A DNA stretch of 64,000 nt. Origin: Mimachlamys varia. Taxonomy: Eukaryota > Mollusca > Bivalvia > Pectinida > Pectinidae. The stretch covers positions 496,001 to 560,000 of the forward strand of contig OX392529.1 of the NCBI GenBank assembly GCA_947623455.1, in the 5' to 3' direction. The notes under the pieces were generated by a model, which did no database searches, was not told where the DNA came from, and saw only the letters and a program-made list of their open reading frames with translations. A program made the translations under genes and the position numbers. Of the stretch, positions 45,096 through 56,497 are shown in pieces (position 1 is the first letter of the stretch; every line of letters starts with the position of its first letter).

Positions 45096-45394
45096 ATTTT
45101 CTTTTTATGTTATTAATCATCTAAACCATATTGAAAATAATTGCCAAATTTCAGCTTGATACGTCAAGCGGTTTAATTAAAAACAAAAACGACCATCAGA
45201 CACTCTTTTTTTTGTGAAATTTAACCGCTTGACGTATCAAGCTGAAATTTGGCAATTACTTTCATTATGGTTTTAGATGATTATTAACATAAAAAGAAAA
45301 TTGATAAAGTCAGTTTTATATTTTATTTTAATTATTCATATTTTGCAAATTAACTATATATTTAAATGACTATTCTCCTGGCCACAAGTGCCTG
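45002..45394. repeat. Large inverted repeat, arms ~179 bp
   Basis: CAGGCACTTGTGGCCAGGAG at 45002 pairs with its complement ending at 45394. Pairing continues through AATTAAAATAAAATATAAAA and ATGTTATTAATCATCTAAAC to AATTTCAGCTTGATACGTCA near 45149. The loop is about 35 bases (AAACAAAAACGACC..). Arms differ by scattered substitutions and small indels. The left arm overlaps the 5' edge of the LINE fragment, so the inverted duplication could have arisen during LINE insertion, or a foldback element may have landed there. Confidence 0.8.
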
Positions 45395-45629
45395 TGATTA
45401 AAACCAATTAAGTAATCTTCTCATCTTATTTTCAAAAGATGTTCCATGTTCATTTCTTGTCAGTAAAAAACAGGGGTTTTCAAAGATCTAATCTTATTTT
45501 TTCTCAAACAGAATTCGAAATACATTGTTCTTGATTTCTATTTCGATGTATGTGCCTGAAGACAGGTAACATCAGGATTTTGCTCAAATTCTATTTATTT
45601 TACAATATTCACGATTTGAAATGGTTTTT

Positions 45630-48600
45630 TAGCTCACCTGGCCCGAAGGGCCAAGTGAGCTTATGTGATGGTGCAGCGTCCGTCGTCCGTCCGTCCGTCC
45701 TGCGTCCGTCAACTTTTTCATTTAAACGACTTCTTCTAAAATACTGAAAGGCCCAGGGACATGAAATTTGGCTGGTAGATATCTTGGAAGGAGCTGAACA
45801 AAGTTTGCGAAAAAATATCACTTTGACCTAATTTCAAGGTCACCGGGGTCAAAAATGTCGAAACCTTCAAACAACTTCTTCTAAAATACTGTCAGGCATA
45901 GAGACTTCATATTTGACCAGAAGCTTCCTTGGATGAAGCCAAATAAAGTTTGCGAAAAGAAACGACCTTGACCAATATTCAAGGTCACAAGGGTCAAATC
46001 TGTTAAAACCTTCAAACGACTTCTTCTGAAATACCAAAAGCCCTAGAAGCATGATATTTGGCTGAAAGGTTCCTTGGATGAAGCACGACAAAGTTTGCGA
46101 AAAGAAATGACCTTGACCTATATTCAAGGTCACAGGGGTCAAATCTGTTAAAACCTTCAAACGACTTCTTCTGAAATACTAAAAGCCCTAGACGCATGAT
46201 ATTTGGCTGAAAGGTTCCTTGGATGAAGCCCAACAAAGTTTGCGAAAAGAAATTACCTTGACCTATATTCAAGGTCACAGGGGTCAAATCTGTTAAAACC
46301 TTTAAACGACTTCTTCTGAAATACCGAAAGCCCTAGAAGCATGATATTTGGCTGAAAGGTTCCTTGGATGAAGCCTGACAAAGTTTGCGAAAAGAAATGA
46401 CCTTGACCTATATTAAAGGTCACAGGGGTCAAATCTGTTTAAACATTCAAACGACTTCTCCTGAAGTACCAAAAGCCCTAGAAGCATGATATTTGGCTGA
46501 AAGGTTCCTTGAATAAAGCACGACAAAGTTTGCGAAAAGAAATGACCTTGACCTATATTCAAGGTCACAAGGGTCAAATCTGTTAAAACCTTCAAACGAC
46601 TTCTTCTGAAATACCAAAAGCCCTAGAAGCATGATATTTGGCTGAAAGGTTCCTTGGATTAAGCACGACAAAGTTTACGAAAAGAAATGACCTTGACCTA
46701 TATTCAAGGTCACAGGGGTCAAATCTGTTAAAACCTTCAAACAACTTCTTCTGAAATACCAAAAGCCCTAGGAGCACGATATTTGGCTGAAAGGTTCCTT
46801 GGATGAAGCACGACAAAGTGTGCGAAAAGAAATGACCTTGACTTATATTCAAGGTCACAAGGGTCAAATCTGTTAAAACCTTTAAACGACTTCTGCTGAA
46901 ATACCAAAACCCCTAGAAGCATGATATTTGACTGAAAGGTTCCTTGGATGAAGCACGACAAAGTTTGCGAAAAGAAATGACCTTGACCTATATTCACGGT
47001 CACAGGGGTCAAATCTGTTTAAACATTCAAACGACTTCTTCTGAAATACCAAAAGCCCTAGAAACATGGTATTTGGCTGAAAGGTTCCTTGGATGAAGCA
47101 CGACAAAGTTTGCGAAAAGAAATGACCTTGATCTATATTCAAGGTCACAAGGGTCAAATCTGTTGAAACTTTCAAACGACTTCTTTTGAAATACCAAAAG
47201 CCCTAGAAGCATGATATTTGACTGAAAGGTTCCTTGGATGAAGCACGACAAAGTTTGCGAAAAGAAATGACCTTGATCTATATTCAAGGTCACACGGGTC
47301 AAATCTGTTTAAACATTCAAACGACTTCTTCTGAAATACCAAAAGCCCTAGAAACATGGTATTTGGCTGAAAGGTTCCATGGATGAAGCACGACAAAGTT
47401 TGCGAAAAGAAATGACCTTGATCTATATTCAAGGTCACAAGGGTCAAATCTATTGAAACCTTCAAACGACTTCTTTTGAAATACCAAAAGCCCTAGAAGC
47501 ATGATATTTGACTGAAAGGTTCCTTGGATGAAGCACGACAAAGTTTGCAAAAAGAAATGACCTTGACCTATATTCAAGGTCACAGGGGTCAAATCTGTTA
47601 AAACCTTTAAACGACTTCTTCTGAAATACCAAAAGCCCTAGAAGCATGATATTTGACTGAAAGGTTCCTTGGATGAAGCCCGACAAAGTTTGCGAAAAGA
47701 AATGACCTTGACCTATATTCAAGGTCACAGGGGTCAAATCTGTTTAAACATTCAAACGACTTCTCCTGAAATACCAAAAGCCCTAGAAACATGGTATTTG
47801 GCTGAAAGGTTCCTTGGATGAAGCACGACAAAGTTTGCGAAAAGAAATGACCTTGATCTATATTCAAGGTCACAAGGGTCAAATCTGTTGAAACTTTCAA
47901 ACGACTTCTTTTGAAATACCAAAAGCCCTAGAAGCATGATATTTAACTGAAATGTTTCTTGGATGAAGCCGGACAAAGTTTGCGAAAAGAAATGACCTTG
48001 ACCTATATTCACGGTCACAGGGGTCAAATCTGTTTAAACATTCAAACGACTTCTTCTGAAATACCAAAAGCCCTAGAAACATGGTATTTGGCTGAAAGGT
48101 TCCTTGGATGAAGCACGACAAAGTTTGCGAAAAGAAATGACCTTGATCTATATTCAAGGTCACAAGGGTCAAATCTGTTGAAACTTTCAAACGACTTCTT
48201 TTGAAATACCAAAAGCCCTAGAAGCATGATATTTGACTGAAAGGTTCCTTGGATGAAGCACGACAAAGTTTGCGAAAAGAAATGACCTTGACCTATATTC
48301 AAGGTCACACGGGTCAAATCTGTTTAAACATTCAAACGACTTCTTCTGAAATACCAAAAGCCCTAGAAACATGGTATTTGGCTGAAAGGTTCCATGGATG
48401 AAGCACGACAAAGTTTGCGAAAAGAAATGACCTTGACCTATATTCACGGTCACAGGGGTCAAATCTGTTTAAACATTCAAACGACTTCTTCTGAAATACC
48501 AAAAGCCCTAGAAACATGGTATTTGGCTGAAAGGTTCCTTGGATGAAGCCCGACAAAGTTTGCGAAAAGAAATGACCTTGATCTATATTCAAGGTCACAA

Positions 48601-51348
48601 GGGTCAAATCTGTTGAAACTTTCAAACGACTTCTTTTGAAATACCAAAAGCCCTAGAAGCATGATATTTGACTGAAAGGTTCCTTGGATGAAGCACGACA
48701 AAGTTTGCGAAAAGAAATGACCTTGACCTATATTCAAGGTCACACGGGTCAAATCTGTTTAAACATTCAAACGACTTCTTCTGAAATACCAAAAGCTCTA
48801 GAAACATGGTATTTGGCTGAAAGGTTCCATGGATGAAGCACGACAAAGTTTGCGAAAAGAAATGACCTTGATCTATATTCAAGGTCACAAGGGTCAAATC
48901 TATTGAAACCTTCAAACGACTTCTTTTGAAATACCAAAAGCCCTAGAAGCATGATATTTGACTGAAAGGTTCCTTGGATGAAGCACGACAAAGTTTGCAA
49001 AAAGAAATGACCTTGACCTATATTCAAGGTCACAGGGGTCAAATCTGTTAAAACCTTTAAACGACTTCTTCTGAAATACCAAAAGCCCTAGAAACATGGT
49101 ATTTGGCTGAAAGGTTCCTTGGATGAAGCACGACAAAGTTTGCGAAAAGAAATGACCTTGATCTATATTCAAGGTCACAAGGGTCAAATCTGTTGAAACT
49201 TTCAAACGACTTCTTTTGAAATACCAAAAGCCCTAGAAGCATGATATTTAACTGAAATGTTTCTTGGATGAAGCCGGACAAAGTTTGCGAAAAGAAATGA
49301 CCTTGACCTATATTCACGGTCACAAGGGTCAAATCTGTTTAAACATTCAAACGACTTCTTCTGAAATACCAAAAGCCCTAGAAACATGGTATTTGGCTGA
49401 AAGGTTCCTTGGATGAAGCACGACAAAGTTTGCGAAAAGAAATGACCTTGATCTATATTCAAGGTCACAAGGGTCAAATCTGTTGAAACTTTCAAACGAC
49501 TTCTTTTGAAATACCAAAAGCCCTAGAAGCATGATATTTGACTGAAAGGTTCCTTGGATGAAGCACGACAAAGTTTGCGAAAAGAAATGACCTTGACCTA
49601 TATTCAAGGTCACACGGGTCAAATCTGTTTAAACATTCAAACGACTTCTTCTGAAATACCAAAAGCCCTAGAAACATGGTATTTGGCTGAAAGGTTCCAT
49701 GGATGAAGCACGACAAAGTTTGCGAAAAGAAATGACCTTGACCTATATTCACGGTCACAGGGGTCAAATCTGTTTAAACATTCAAACGACTTCTTCTGAA
49801 ATACCAAAAGCCCTAGAAACATGGTATTTGGCTGAAAGGTTCCTTGGATGAAGCCCGACAAAGTTTGCGAAAAGAAATGACCTTGATCTATATTCAAGGT
49901 CACAAGGGTCAAATCTGTTGAAACTTTCAAACGACTTCTTTTGAAATACCAAAAGCCCTAGAAGCATGATATTTGACTGAAAGGTTCCTTGGATGAAGCA
50001 CGACAAAGTTTGCGAAAAGAAATGACCTTGACCTATATTCAAGGTCACACGGGTCAAATCTGTTTAAACATTCAAACGACTTCTTCTGAAATACCAAAAG
50101 CCCTAGAAACATGGTATTTGGCTGAAAGGTTCCATGGATGAAGCACGACAAAGTTTGCGAAAAGAAATGACCTTGATCTATATTCAAGGTCACAAGGGTC
50201 AAATCTGTTGAAACTTTCAAACGACTTCTTTTGAAATACCAAAAGCCCTAGAAGCATGATATTTGATTGAAAGGTTCCTTGGATGAAGCACGACAAAGTT
50301 TGCGAAAAGAAATGACCTTGACCTATATTCAAGGTCACACGGGTCAAATCTGTTTAAACCTTTAAACGACTTCTTCTGAAATACCAAAAGTCCTAGAAGC
50401 ATGATATTTAACTGAAAGGTTCCTTGGATGAAGCCCGATAAATTTTGCGAAAAGAAATGACCTTGACCTATATTCAAGGTCACAAGGGTCAAATCTGTTA
50501 AAACCTTTAAACGACTTCTTCTGAAATACCAAAAGCCCTAGAAGCATGATATTTGGCTGAAAGGTTCCTTGGATGAAGCCCGATAAATTTTGCGAAAAGA
50601 AATGACCTTGACCTATATTCAAGGTCACAAGGGTCAAATCTGTGAAAACCTTTAAACGACTTCTTCTGAAATACCAAAAGCCCTAGAAGCATGATATTTG
50701 GCTGAAAGGTTCCTTGGATGAAGCCCGACAAAGTTTGCGAAAAGAAATGACCTTGACCTATATTCAAGGTCACAGGGGTCAAATCTGTGAAAACCTTTAA
50801 ACGACTTCTTCTGAAATACCAAAAGCCCTAGAAGCATGATATTTGGCTGAAAGGTTTCTTGGATGAAGCCCGACAAAGTTTGCGAAAAGAAATGACCTTG
50901 ACCTATATTCAAGGTCACAGGGGTCAAATCTGTTAAAACCTTTAAACGACTTCTTCTGAAATACCAAAAGCCCTAGAAGCATGATATTTGGCTGAAAGGT
51001 TCCTTGGATGAAGCACGACAAACTTTGGGAAGGAAAATGATCTTGACCCATATTAAAGGTCACAGGGGTCAAATCAGTGGTTAAAAGCTATGAGCGACTT
51101 CTTCTGATAAACCGAAATGCCTAGAGATATGATATTTGTCTTGTAGCGTCCTGGGATGAAGCCAAACAAAATTTGAAAATGAAAATGATGTTGTCTTATA
51201 AGGTCACAGGGGTAAAATATGTTTAAATCTTAAGATGTTCTTCTGAATGTCTTACAGTAAAAGATTTTAAAGGGACTTTAGGGTTACACTATAAAATAAG
51301 TCAGAGATTGATACCAGGTGAGCGATGCAGGCCCATTGGGCCTCTTGT
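45630..51348 (+). mobile_element. Complete F1 Helentron-like element, ~37 units of 145 bp (5.7 kb)
   Basis: Head: a TTTTTT run, the hairpin AGCTCACCTGGCCC-GAA-GGGCCAAGTGAGCT (45631-45661, one mismatch), then GCGTCCGTCGTCCGTCCGTC. Two diverged leading units and about 35 close 145-bp units follow. Tail: GATTGATACCAGGTGAGC (the head arm again), GGCCCATTGGGCC (3' hairpin) and TCTTGTT. Units from about 47000 to 50360 carry a higher-order pattern: 47752-49056 is repeated at 49057-50361 with a 1305-bp (nine-unit) shift. Every unit has TGACCTTGACC and TCAAGGTCACAGGGGTCA-like sites. No protein is encoded; the many 91-97-codon frames exist because 145 is not divisible by three. Confidence 0.9.
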
Positions 51349-51425
51349 TTATACTGCATAGACATAAATAAATTATCAATGGATAGAAACTTTTATACAC
51401 ACCTATAATTTCTCAAACATATATA
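51349..51425. other. Short spacer
   Basis: AT-rich, between the F1 element and a TIR element. Confidence 0.4.
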
Positions 51426-52741
51426 CAGTAAACTCCACTTAAAATCACGTCGGTTAATATCACTTTTCGGTTATTATCACGTTTTCTTCATGCACCGTTT
51501 TTCCTGCTATATAATCTATGTAATGCCATTCTTTTAATATCACGTGTTTCCAGGTGGATTTCGGTTAATATCACTTTTTTTTGGCCACTGTCATACAAAA
51601 ATTACAGGTAAATGTTAAAAATAATTTCATATAAATGCCCCGGGGACCCGAGTTTCACACCTGAACTCGCTATGTAAACAACGCCGTGGTCAGCTGCGTC
51701 TCTTTCACACCTACCTGATCACTGCAGTAGACTAGTCGAACAATAGATTGACTTGGCATACCGGAGCAAAGATTACACCTTTGGCTGAGGGAACCCATAC
51801 TTTTGTAATCTTATCTAACGCCATATGTGTGATTTAATGTGTTCCTAACACGAGTTCTATTTTTCATTTCAGCTCGTCTAAGATTGAATTCACGTTGTCG
51901 TGAAGAAGGCTTACAAGTGGATGGTCTTCCGTAAACATGACGAAATATTGATTGAAATTAAAATAAAATGTGTTTTTTAAAAAATAAATGTCCAGTTAAC
52001 TAATTTAAGCTAATGTTCACGTAAAATGCGAAGATATCGTCTTTGTTTTGATTTTTAAATAGCCAAAGTATGACGCCGACATGCCGTTATTCTAGGCCGG
52101 CTGGTGAATAAGTGCCGAGACTATAGCTAAATATTATCGCGTGGTTGTTTTATTTGCATAGAGGTCATCCAATGAAACGTCACGTTTCAAAGGTAAAAGT
52201 TCATTTCGCGGTAGCGGTATTCAACTGACAAACTCTGTGAAAACGATGTCGCACTTGCAGCGAATATCTAAAGAAATTAAACAAACAACAGATTTCACAA
52301 GCGAAAAACCAGTATACATATCAAGATAACGGTAAATATTTACGGATTGTCATGATTTTAAAACACGAATTTGGTGCAGAATACCAGCCGCTTGTAGGCC
52401 TTTGCCTACATCACTGCAGTAAACAATCGTAGTAGTCTACGTTTCGTGTGAAGCTAGCCTACTGATAATATTACGTACGAACAATATATATGAAAATAAG
52501 TGCATTCCTGAATAAAACCAAAGAATATACTGTCACTGGAGTGAAAAAACATTGTTAGTGATAAAATATCTTTATTCAACAATCTTCTGTTGAGTCACAG
52601 CACTACGACATTTAACTAAGTCCACTTCCGGTTTTGAGGGCTGAAAAATGTCAGAAAATACGTTTTCTTTTAATATCATGTTCCGGTTAATATCATGTTT
52701 TTCCCGGACAAATGAGAAGTGATATTAAGCGGAGTCTACTG
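51426..52741. mobile_element. 1316-bp TIR element, TA-flanked (pogo/Tigger-like, non-autonomous)
   Basis: Starts CAGTAAACTCCACTTAAAAT and ends ATATTAAGCGGAGTCTACTG. The ends are inverted repeats with three differences in 23 bp and are flanked by TA (51424-51425 and 52742-52743). Subterminal motifs GGTTAATATCAC and TTTTAATATCACG recur in both ends, as direct or inverted copies. TIRs of this type and a TA target are typical of the pogo/Tigger/Jerky branch of Tc1/mariner. No transposase frame was found inside. The interior is AT-rich with some unique sequence. Confidence 0.8.
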
Positions 52742-52813
52742 TATAAGGATAAAAGAAGTCGAAATGTGATACCCGTCAAAACAGTTTATACAGGTCGAAA
52801 GCATTGATAAAAG

Positions 52814-53059
52814 TTATATATTTTTATTTTCCAATATACGTACATCATATAAAAAGGCTGGTCTTGTCGTTCTATATGACGTTACTAACTGTTCTTCTTT
52901 GAAGTCCAATAAAATATATGGTTTTCGAAGTTCCGAGTCTATACACGGAATTAGATTATATCTAAGTCCGTGGTCTAAAGCAACACAAATATCCTTTTCC
53001 TTATCTGTTTGTTTGAGGTTGTTTCTAGGTAGTTTTGTATTTATACAGCCGACCGACAT
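52814..53059 (-). other. Open frame of 81 codons, possible exon (unidentified)
   Basis: The minus-strand frame has balanced content: NNLKQTDKEKDICVALDHGL, RYNLIPCIDSELRKPY and ILLDFKEEQLVTSYRTTRPA, ending at a stop. It could be a terminal exon of the minus-strand gene suggested at 63561 and 55981, but no acceptor was convincing and no domain is recognised. Chance is a real alternative. Confidence 0.25.
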
Positions 53060-53490
53060 GCATTAAAAATTTTCAGCGTGCATTTTAAAAGGTGTTACGA
53101 TCAGTTCCTGCTGATATGTGCATGCAATCAACGTGACCATCAGTGAATACACACGCCGGTTTAGCGGTGTTGTGAAATAACATAAGAGAAAATTAATACC
53201 TAATCATATCAAGTGCATGTTTTGAAGTCTTTAAAAGTTTTTCCACAAAATAATAACTTGTTAATCATGTTAGCGAGTCCGGCGGTAATTGATTTATGGT
53301 CGAGTGATCATGACCACGTGTGCCGCACACCTGTGGAACTCCCGACCCTCCTCACCACTAATTACGGCCCCCCTGTTAATGAACTTCATATACAACCTTG
53401 ATATATGATAAGTGTCATATTCTTGAATAGAAGACTCTATACAAATAACAAGTCGTGATACAATTCATATAATTTTAATATAATGACTAT
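53060..53490. other. No gene recognised
   Basis: The open frame at 53213-53401 lacks recognisable content. Confidence 0.35.
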
Positions 53491-53499
53491 ACAAGACTA

Positions 53500-53681
53500 T
53501 CAAGTGCGGTCACCGTTGTGACGTCACTTCCGGTCGTATGGCAAAAACGGGGTGTGAAATTTAGAAAAATGGTCAAAACTTCGTAATTTTTACAAAAAAA
53601 AAAACTTCGTGAAAATTATCTCACTATTTACCAATCTTTCCATACACAAAAGATGGTTTTGCACTACAGTTACTCTTTAAG
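53500..53681 (-). repeat. Dispersed repeat, TTAAAGAGTAACTGTAGTGC...TGACGTCACAACGG type, copy 2
   Basis: The reverse complement begins CTTAAAGAGTAACTGTAGTG and ends GGAAGTGACGTCACAACGG, with TTACGAAGTTTTGACC and TTTTTGCCATACG between, matching the layout of 43338-43560. The interiors differ strongly. It has an A-run near 53597. Confidence 0.55.
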
Positions 53682-53740
53682 TAATTTGTGATTGAAACAA
53701 CTATACTAAGTACAAAATATGTTCTATGTTCTAATACCTA

Positions 53741-53826
53741 GTTTACCTGTAGTTTAAATGTAGTGTACTACTAGTTTAAACGTAGTGCACTCCTAGTGCA
53801 CTAGGGTGTAAAGGTGAGCTTACATA
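53741..53826 (-). repeat. TAGTGCACTA-rich dispersed repeat, copy 2
   Basis: The reverse complement reads CACCTTTACACCCTAGTGCA, AGTGCACTACGTTTAAACTA and CATTTAAACTACAGGTAAAC, matching 32836-32916 in the opposite orientation with one small insertion. Confidence 0.65.
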
Positions 53827-53984
53827 TAACTGTACATCTCCAAAATTCATCAATCCTTAAATTGAGCTTTGAACCCAATGATCAAACTTTGTGATCTTTG
53901 TTCAATTGACTTCTCAAAAAAGAAGGTTACAAATGGTTTCCTTGACTTCTGAATCAGTGACCTGGATATCTTTTTCTCTGTGAC

Positions 53985-54784
53985 CTTGACTTTTGGTCAG
54001 TTGACTCCATTTTATAATTATATCTGTAACATAGCCAAGTTTCAATTTAATTACATATCAATAACACTATAAATAGTGGATGCTAACGTAATTCTCAAAA
54101 TTCCCATGTTTTTACCCCAAAATTTCCTCCAATTTTCAGTAAGGTCTTAAGTATGATAATATTAGTAACTATACCCTAAGTTTAAATTGAATCCGATATC
54201 AGTCACAATATAAAAAGTGGACTTTAACGCAAATTCTCAAAATTCCCATGTTTTTCCCCAAAACAGCGGAACCTGCAAATAAATTTCCTCCAAATCTCAT
54301 TAAGGTGTTCAGTATTATGATATCAGTAACTACTGTAAGTTTCAATTGAATCTGATATCAATGACACTTTAAAAAGTGGACTTTAACGCAAATTCTCAAA
54401 ATTCCCATGTTTTTGACCCAAAACAGCAAAACCTGTATATAAATTTCCTCCAAATTTCACTAAGATGTTCAGTATGATACTGTTAGTAACTACATAAAGT
54501 TTCAATTCAATCCGATATCTGTAACAATATAAAAAGTGGACTTTAACGCAAATTCTCAAAATTCCCATGTTTTTGCCCCAAAACACCAAAACCTGTAACA
54601 CGATTTCATTAAAATTGAGGTAAGGTACGTATTAAGTATGATGGTTTGAACAATGTGACCAACTTTCAATTCAATTGGATAATTATAACACTGTGAAAAG
54701 TGGACTTTAACGCAAATGTTGACGCCGCCGGAAAAGTAACACCTAAGTCTCGCTTTCTCGACTATCGTCAAGGCGAGACAAAAA
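53985..54784 (-). mobile_element. F8 Helentron-like element, 3' end lost
   Basis: On the minus strand it starts at 54784: TTTTTGTCTCGCC...GCGAGAC (head hairpin), then CTTTTCCGGCGGCGTC. Units of about 141-160 bp are anchored on CTCAAAATTCCCATGTTTTT at 54094, 54235, 54395 and 54555 (plus-strand coordinates). No CTTGTT end was found to the left, so this copy is truncated. It matches the copy at 55059-55783. Confidence 0.7.
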
Positions 54785-55058
54785 CTGTAAAGGTTTCTAC
54801 AAGACCTCCCCAAACCTTATTTTTGTCAGAGATTAAAAATTCATATGGAATAATTTCAGCCCTGGGTTGGGGGAAACGGGGGAGTAAGGGTGTATAATTA
54901 TTTCCCTGTAACAACCTGATCAACTTCTGAACTTGATAAGATGAAAATAAGGAAATCAAAGAAAAAATGTAGGGGGGTCCTTTTGGGTAGGGGAATAAAA
55001 AGTATCCAGATACCTTTTATGCAGGAGGTACAATTTATGCATGACACCGGTATTGCAA
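54785..55058. other. Spacer between two F8 copies
   Basis: Contains GGGTTGGGGGAAACGGGGGA and AGGGGGGTCCTTTTGGGTAG G-rich phrases. No gene was seen. Confidence 0.35.
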
Positions 55059-55783
55059 AACAAGAATTATGCGCAATTATATGTCTTGCCTTTTCTGCTT
55101 TGCCGATAATGTTTTAAGTCCCAACGTAAAAATTAGTACCGGGTATGACAAAATACATACAGCAAGATTTTATCTGTAACATAGCCAAGTTTAAATTTAA
55201 TTACATATCAATAACACTATATATAGTGGATGCAACGTAAATTCCCAAAATTCCCATGTTTTTACCCCAAAATTTCCTCCAATTTTCAGTATGGTCTTCA
55301 GTATGATAATATTAGTAACTATACCCTAAGTTTAAATTGAATCCGATATCAGTCGCACTATAAAAAGTGGACTTTAACGCAAATTCTCAAAATTCCCATG
55401 TTTTTCCCCAAAACAGCGGAACCTGCAAATAAATTTACTCCAAATCACATTAAGGTGTTCAGTATGATGATATCAGTAACTACTGTAAGTTTCAATAGAA
55501 TCTGATATCAGTGACAATATAAAAAGTGGACTTTAACGCAAATTCTCAAAATTCCCATGTTTTTGCCCCAAAACACCAAAACCTGTAACACAATTTCATT
55601 AAAATTGAGGTAAGGTATTAAATATGATAGTTTGAGCAATGTGACCAACTTTCAATTCAATTGGATAATTATAACACTGTGAAAAGTGGACTTTAAAGCA
55701 AATGTTGCCGCTGCTGCTGCCGCCGCCGGAAAAGTAACACCTAAGTCTCGCTTTCTCGACTATCGTCAAGGCGAGACAAAAAA
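55059..55783 (-). mobile_element. F8 Helentron-like element
   Basis: Minus strand: head TTTTTTGTCTCGCC near 55783 with the hairpin arm GCGAGAC, then CTTTTCCGGCGGCGGCAGCA. About 3-4 units of 144-160 bp share CCAAAATTCCCATGTTTTTA-type anchors (55244, 55388 and 55548 regions). The 3' end on the minus strand is GGCAAGACATATAATTGCGC then ATAATTCTTGTT, a near-palindromic stem followed by the shared CTTGTT terminus. Confidence 0.7.
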
Positions 55784-55980
55784 TTATTTGAAGATTTTGA
55801 CATATTTGTCCCCTGTGGCCATGAAAGTAGTTCAAAGCAATTTTTTTGTATTTTACTCTGGAAAAGCATGCATGCCATGATTTAATAGTACACAAAAAAA
55901 CCTGATTCCTGAACAACATCTTTTTCCAAATGATTTCTTAATGAAGAGTGTTATAATAGTATTTAAATCAAGTTACTAAC
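55784..55980. other. Possible intron sequence
   Basis: AT-rich; contains the donor-like GTTAGTAAC (minus strand) at 55972-55980. No other feature. Confidence 0.35.
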
Positions 55981-56126
55981 CCTTTTCCTTTTGAAGCATC
56001 TCAACCGCCGTTATGTATTCAGCGCTACCTTTTCCAAGTTTATGCCATTTCATAAAGTGTGCCTTTGGATATTTGATGATGGCATCACAAGCTGTTATTG
56101 GGCACTTTACCCCATTTTCTTTTTGC
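55981..56126 (-). CDS. Candidate internal exon with a C2H2-like zinc finger
   Basis: On the minus strand a pyrimidine-rich acceptor (ATATCTATTTATTTCAG) precedes 56126 and a donor (AAAAGG|GTTAGT) follows 55981, giving a 146-bp exon that is open throughout in one frame. It reads QKENGVKCPITACDAIIKYP, then KAHFMKWHKLGKGSAEYITA, VEMLQKEKG. The C-x4-C-x9-H-x4-H spacing suggests a zinc-binding finger. The exon starts one base into a codon's end (phase needs two bases from upstream) and ends one base into the next codon. The upstream candidate exon at 63561-63721 ends with exactly two bases of a codon. I do not recognise the gene. Confidence 0.45.
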
Positions 56127-56157
56127 CTGAAATAAATAGATATTGTTACATTTAGAC

Positions 56158-56236
56158 AATATCTGCGGAAATCTGCGGACAATGTCAGTGGAAATCTGCG
56201 GACAATGTCAGCGGAAATCTGCGGACAATATCAGCT
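56158..56236. repeat. ~24-bp minisatellite, three units
   Basis: TCTGCGGACAATGTCAGCGG + AAA repeats three times with small changes. Related motifs in inverted orientation (CATTGTCCGAAGATTTCC, TATTGTCTGCAGAAATC) are spread over 56900-57060, so the two patches are halves of one degenerate repeat field separated by the MITE at 56281. Confidence 0.7.
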
Positions 56237-56280
56237 CCTTCACATTAAATTTTCACATTGGTATAAAAAAAAACCAGATA

Positions 56281-56497
56281 TACTGTATTTCTCCGGCTAT
56301 AAGGGCAGGGGGCCAGTGCATTAAATAAAGTCAAAAGTGGGGGGTGGGCTTATTGCCGGATATGAGCCTCAACGTGACGAACATAATCGGCCACCATCTT
56401 GCTTATTACCAGACATCCCCCCAGTGCATAGGGGGAGGTCAGAAGTGGGGGGTGGGCTTATTACCGAACATGGGCTTATTGCCGGAGAAATACGGTA
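56281..56497. mobile_element. 217-bp MITE, TA-flanked
   Basis: Left end TACTGTATTTCTCCGGCTAT and right end TTGCCGGAGAAATACGGTA are inverted repeats of about 20 bp with two mismatches, with TA at both outer edges. Inside, a GTGGGGGGTGGGCTTATT phrase occurs twice (56337 and 56444) and CCCAGTGCATAGGGGGAGG partly repeats an earlier phrase. There is no coding capacity. The TA target and CTG-type ends fit a Tc1/mariner-group derivative. Confidence 0.75.

Noticed and set aside
45867..51072. Dozens of overlapping minus-strand frames of 91-97 codons in the F1 arrays (also at 10133-11463, 57698-59668 and 61173-62998).
   Set aside because: They repeat every 145 bp, overlap each other and exist because the unit is not a multiple of three and lacks stops in some frames. 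They are by-products of a non-coding tandem repeat.
45630..51348. Possible CRISPR array.
   Set aside because: Repeats are 145 bp head-to-tail with no unique spacers and no cas genes, and the surroundings are eukaryotic.
54700..54897. Plus-strand frames starting at the F8 heads (also 55686-55880) as genes.
   Set aside because: They begin in the last repeat unit and cross the head hairpin of a minus-strand element; no domain is seen.
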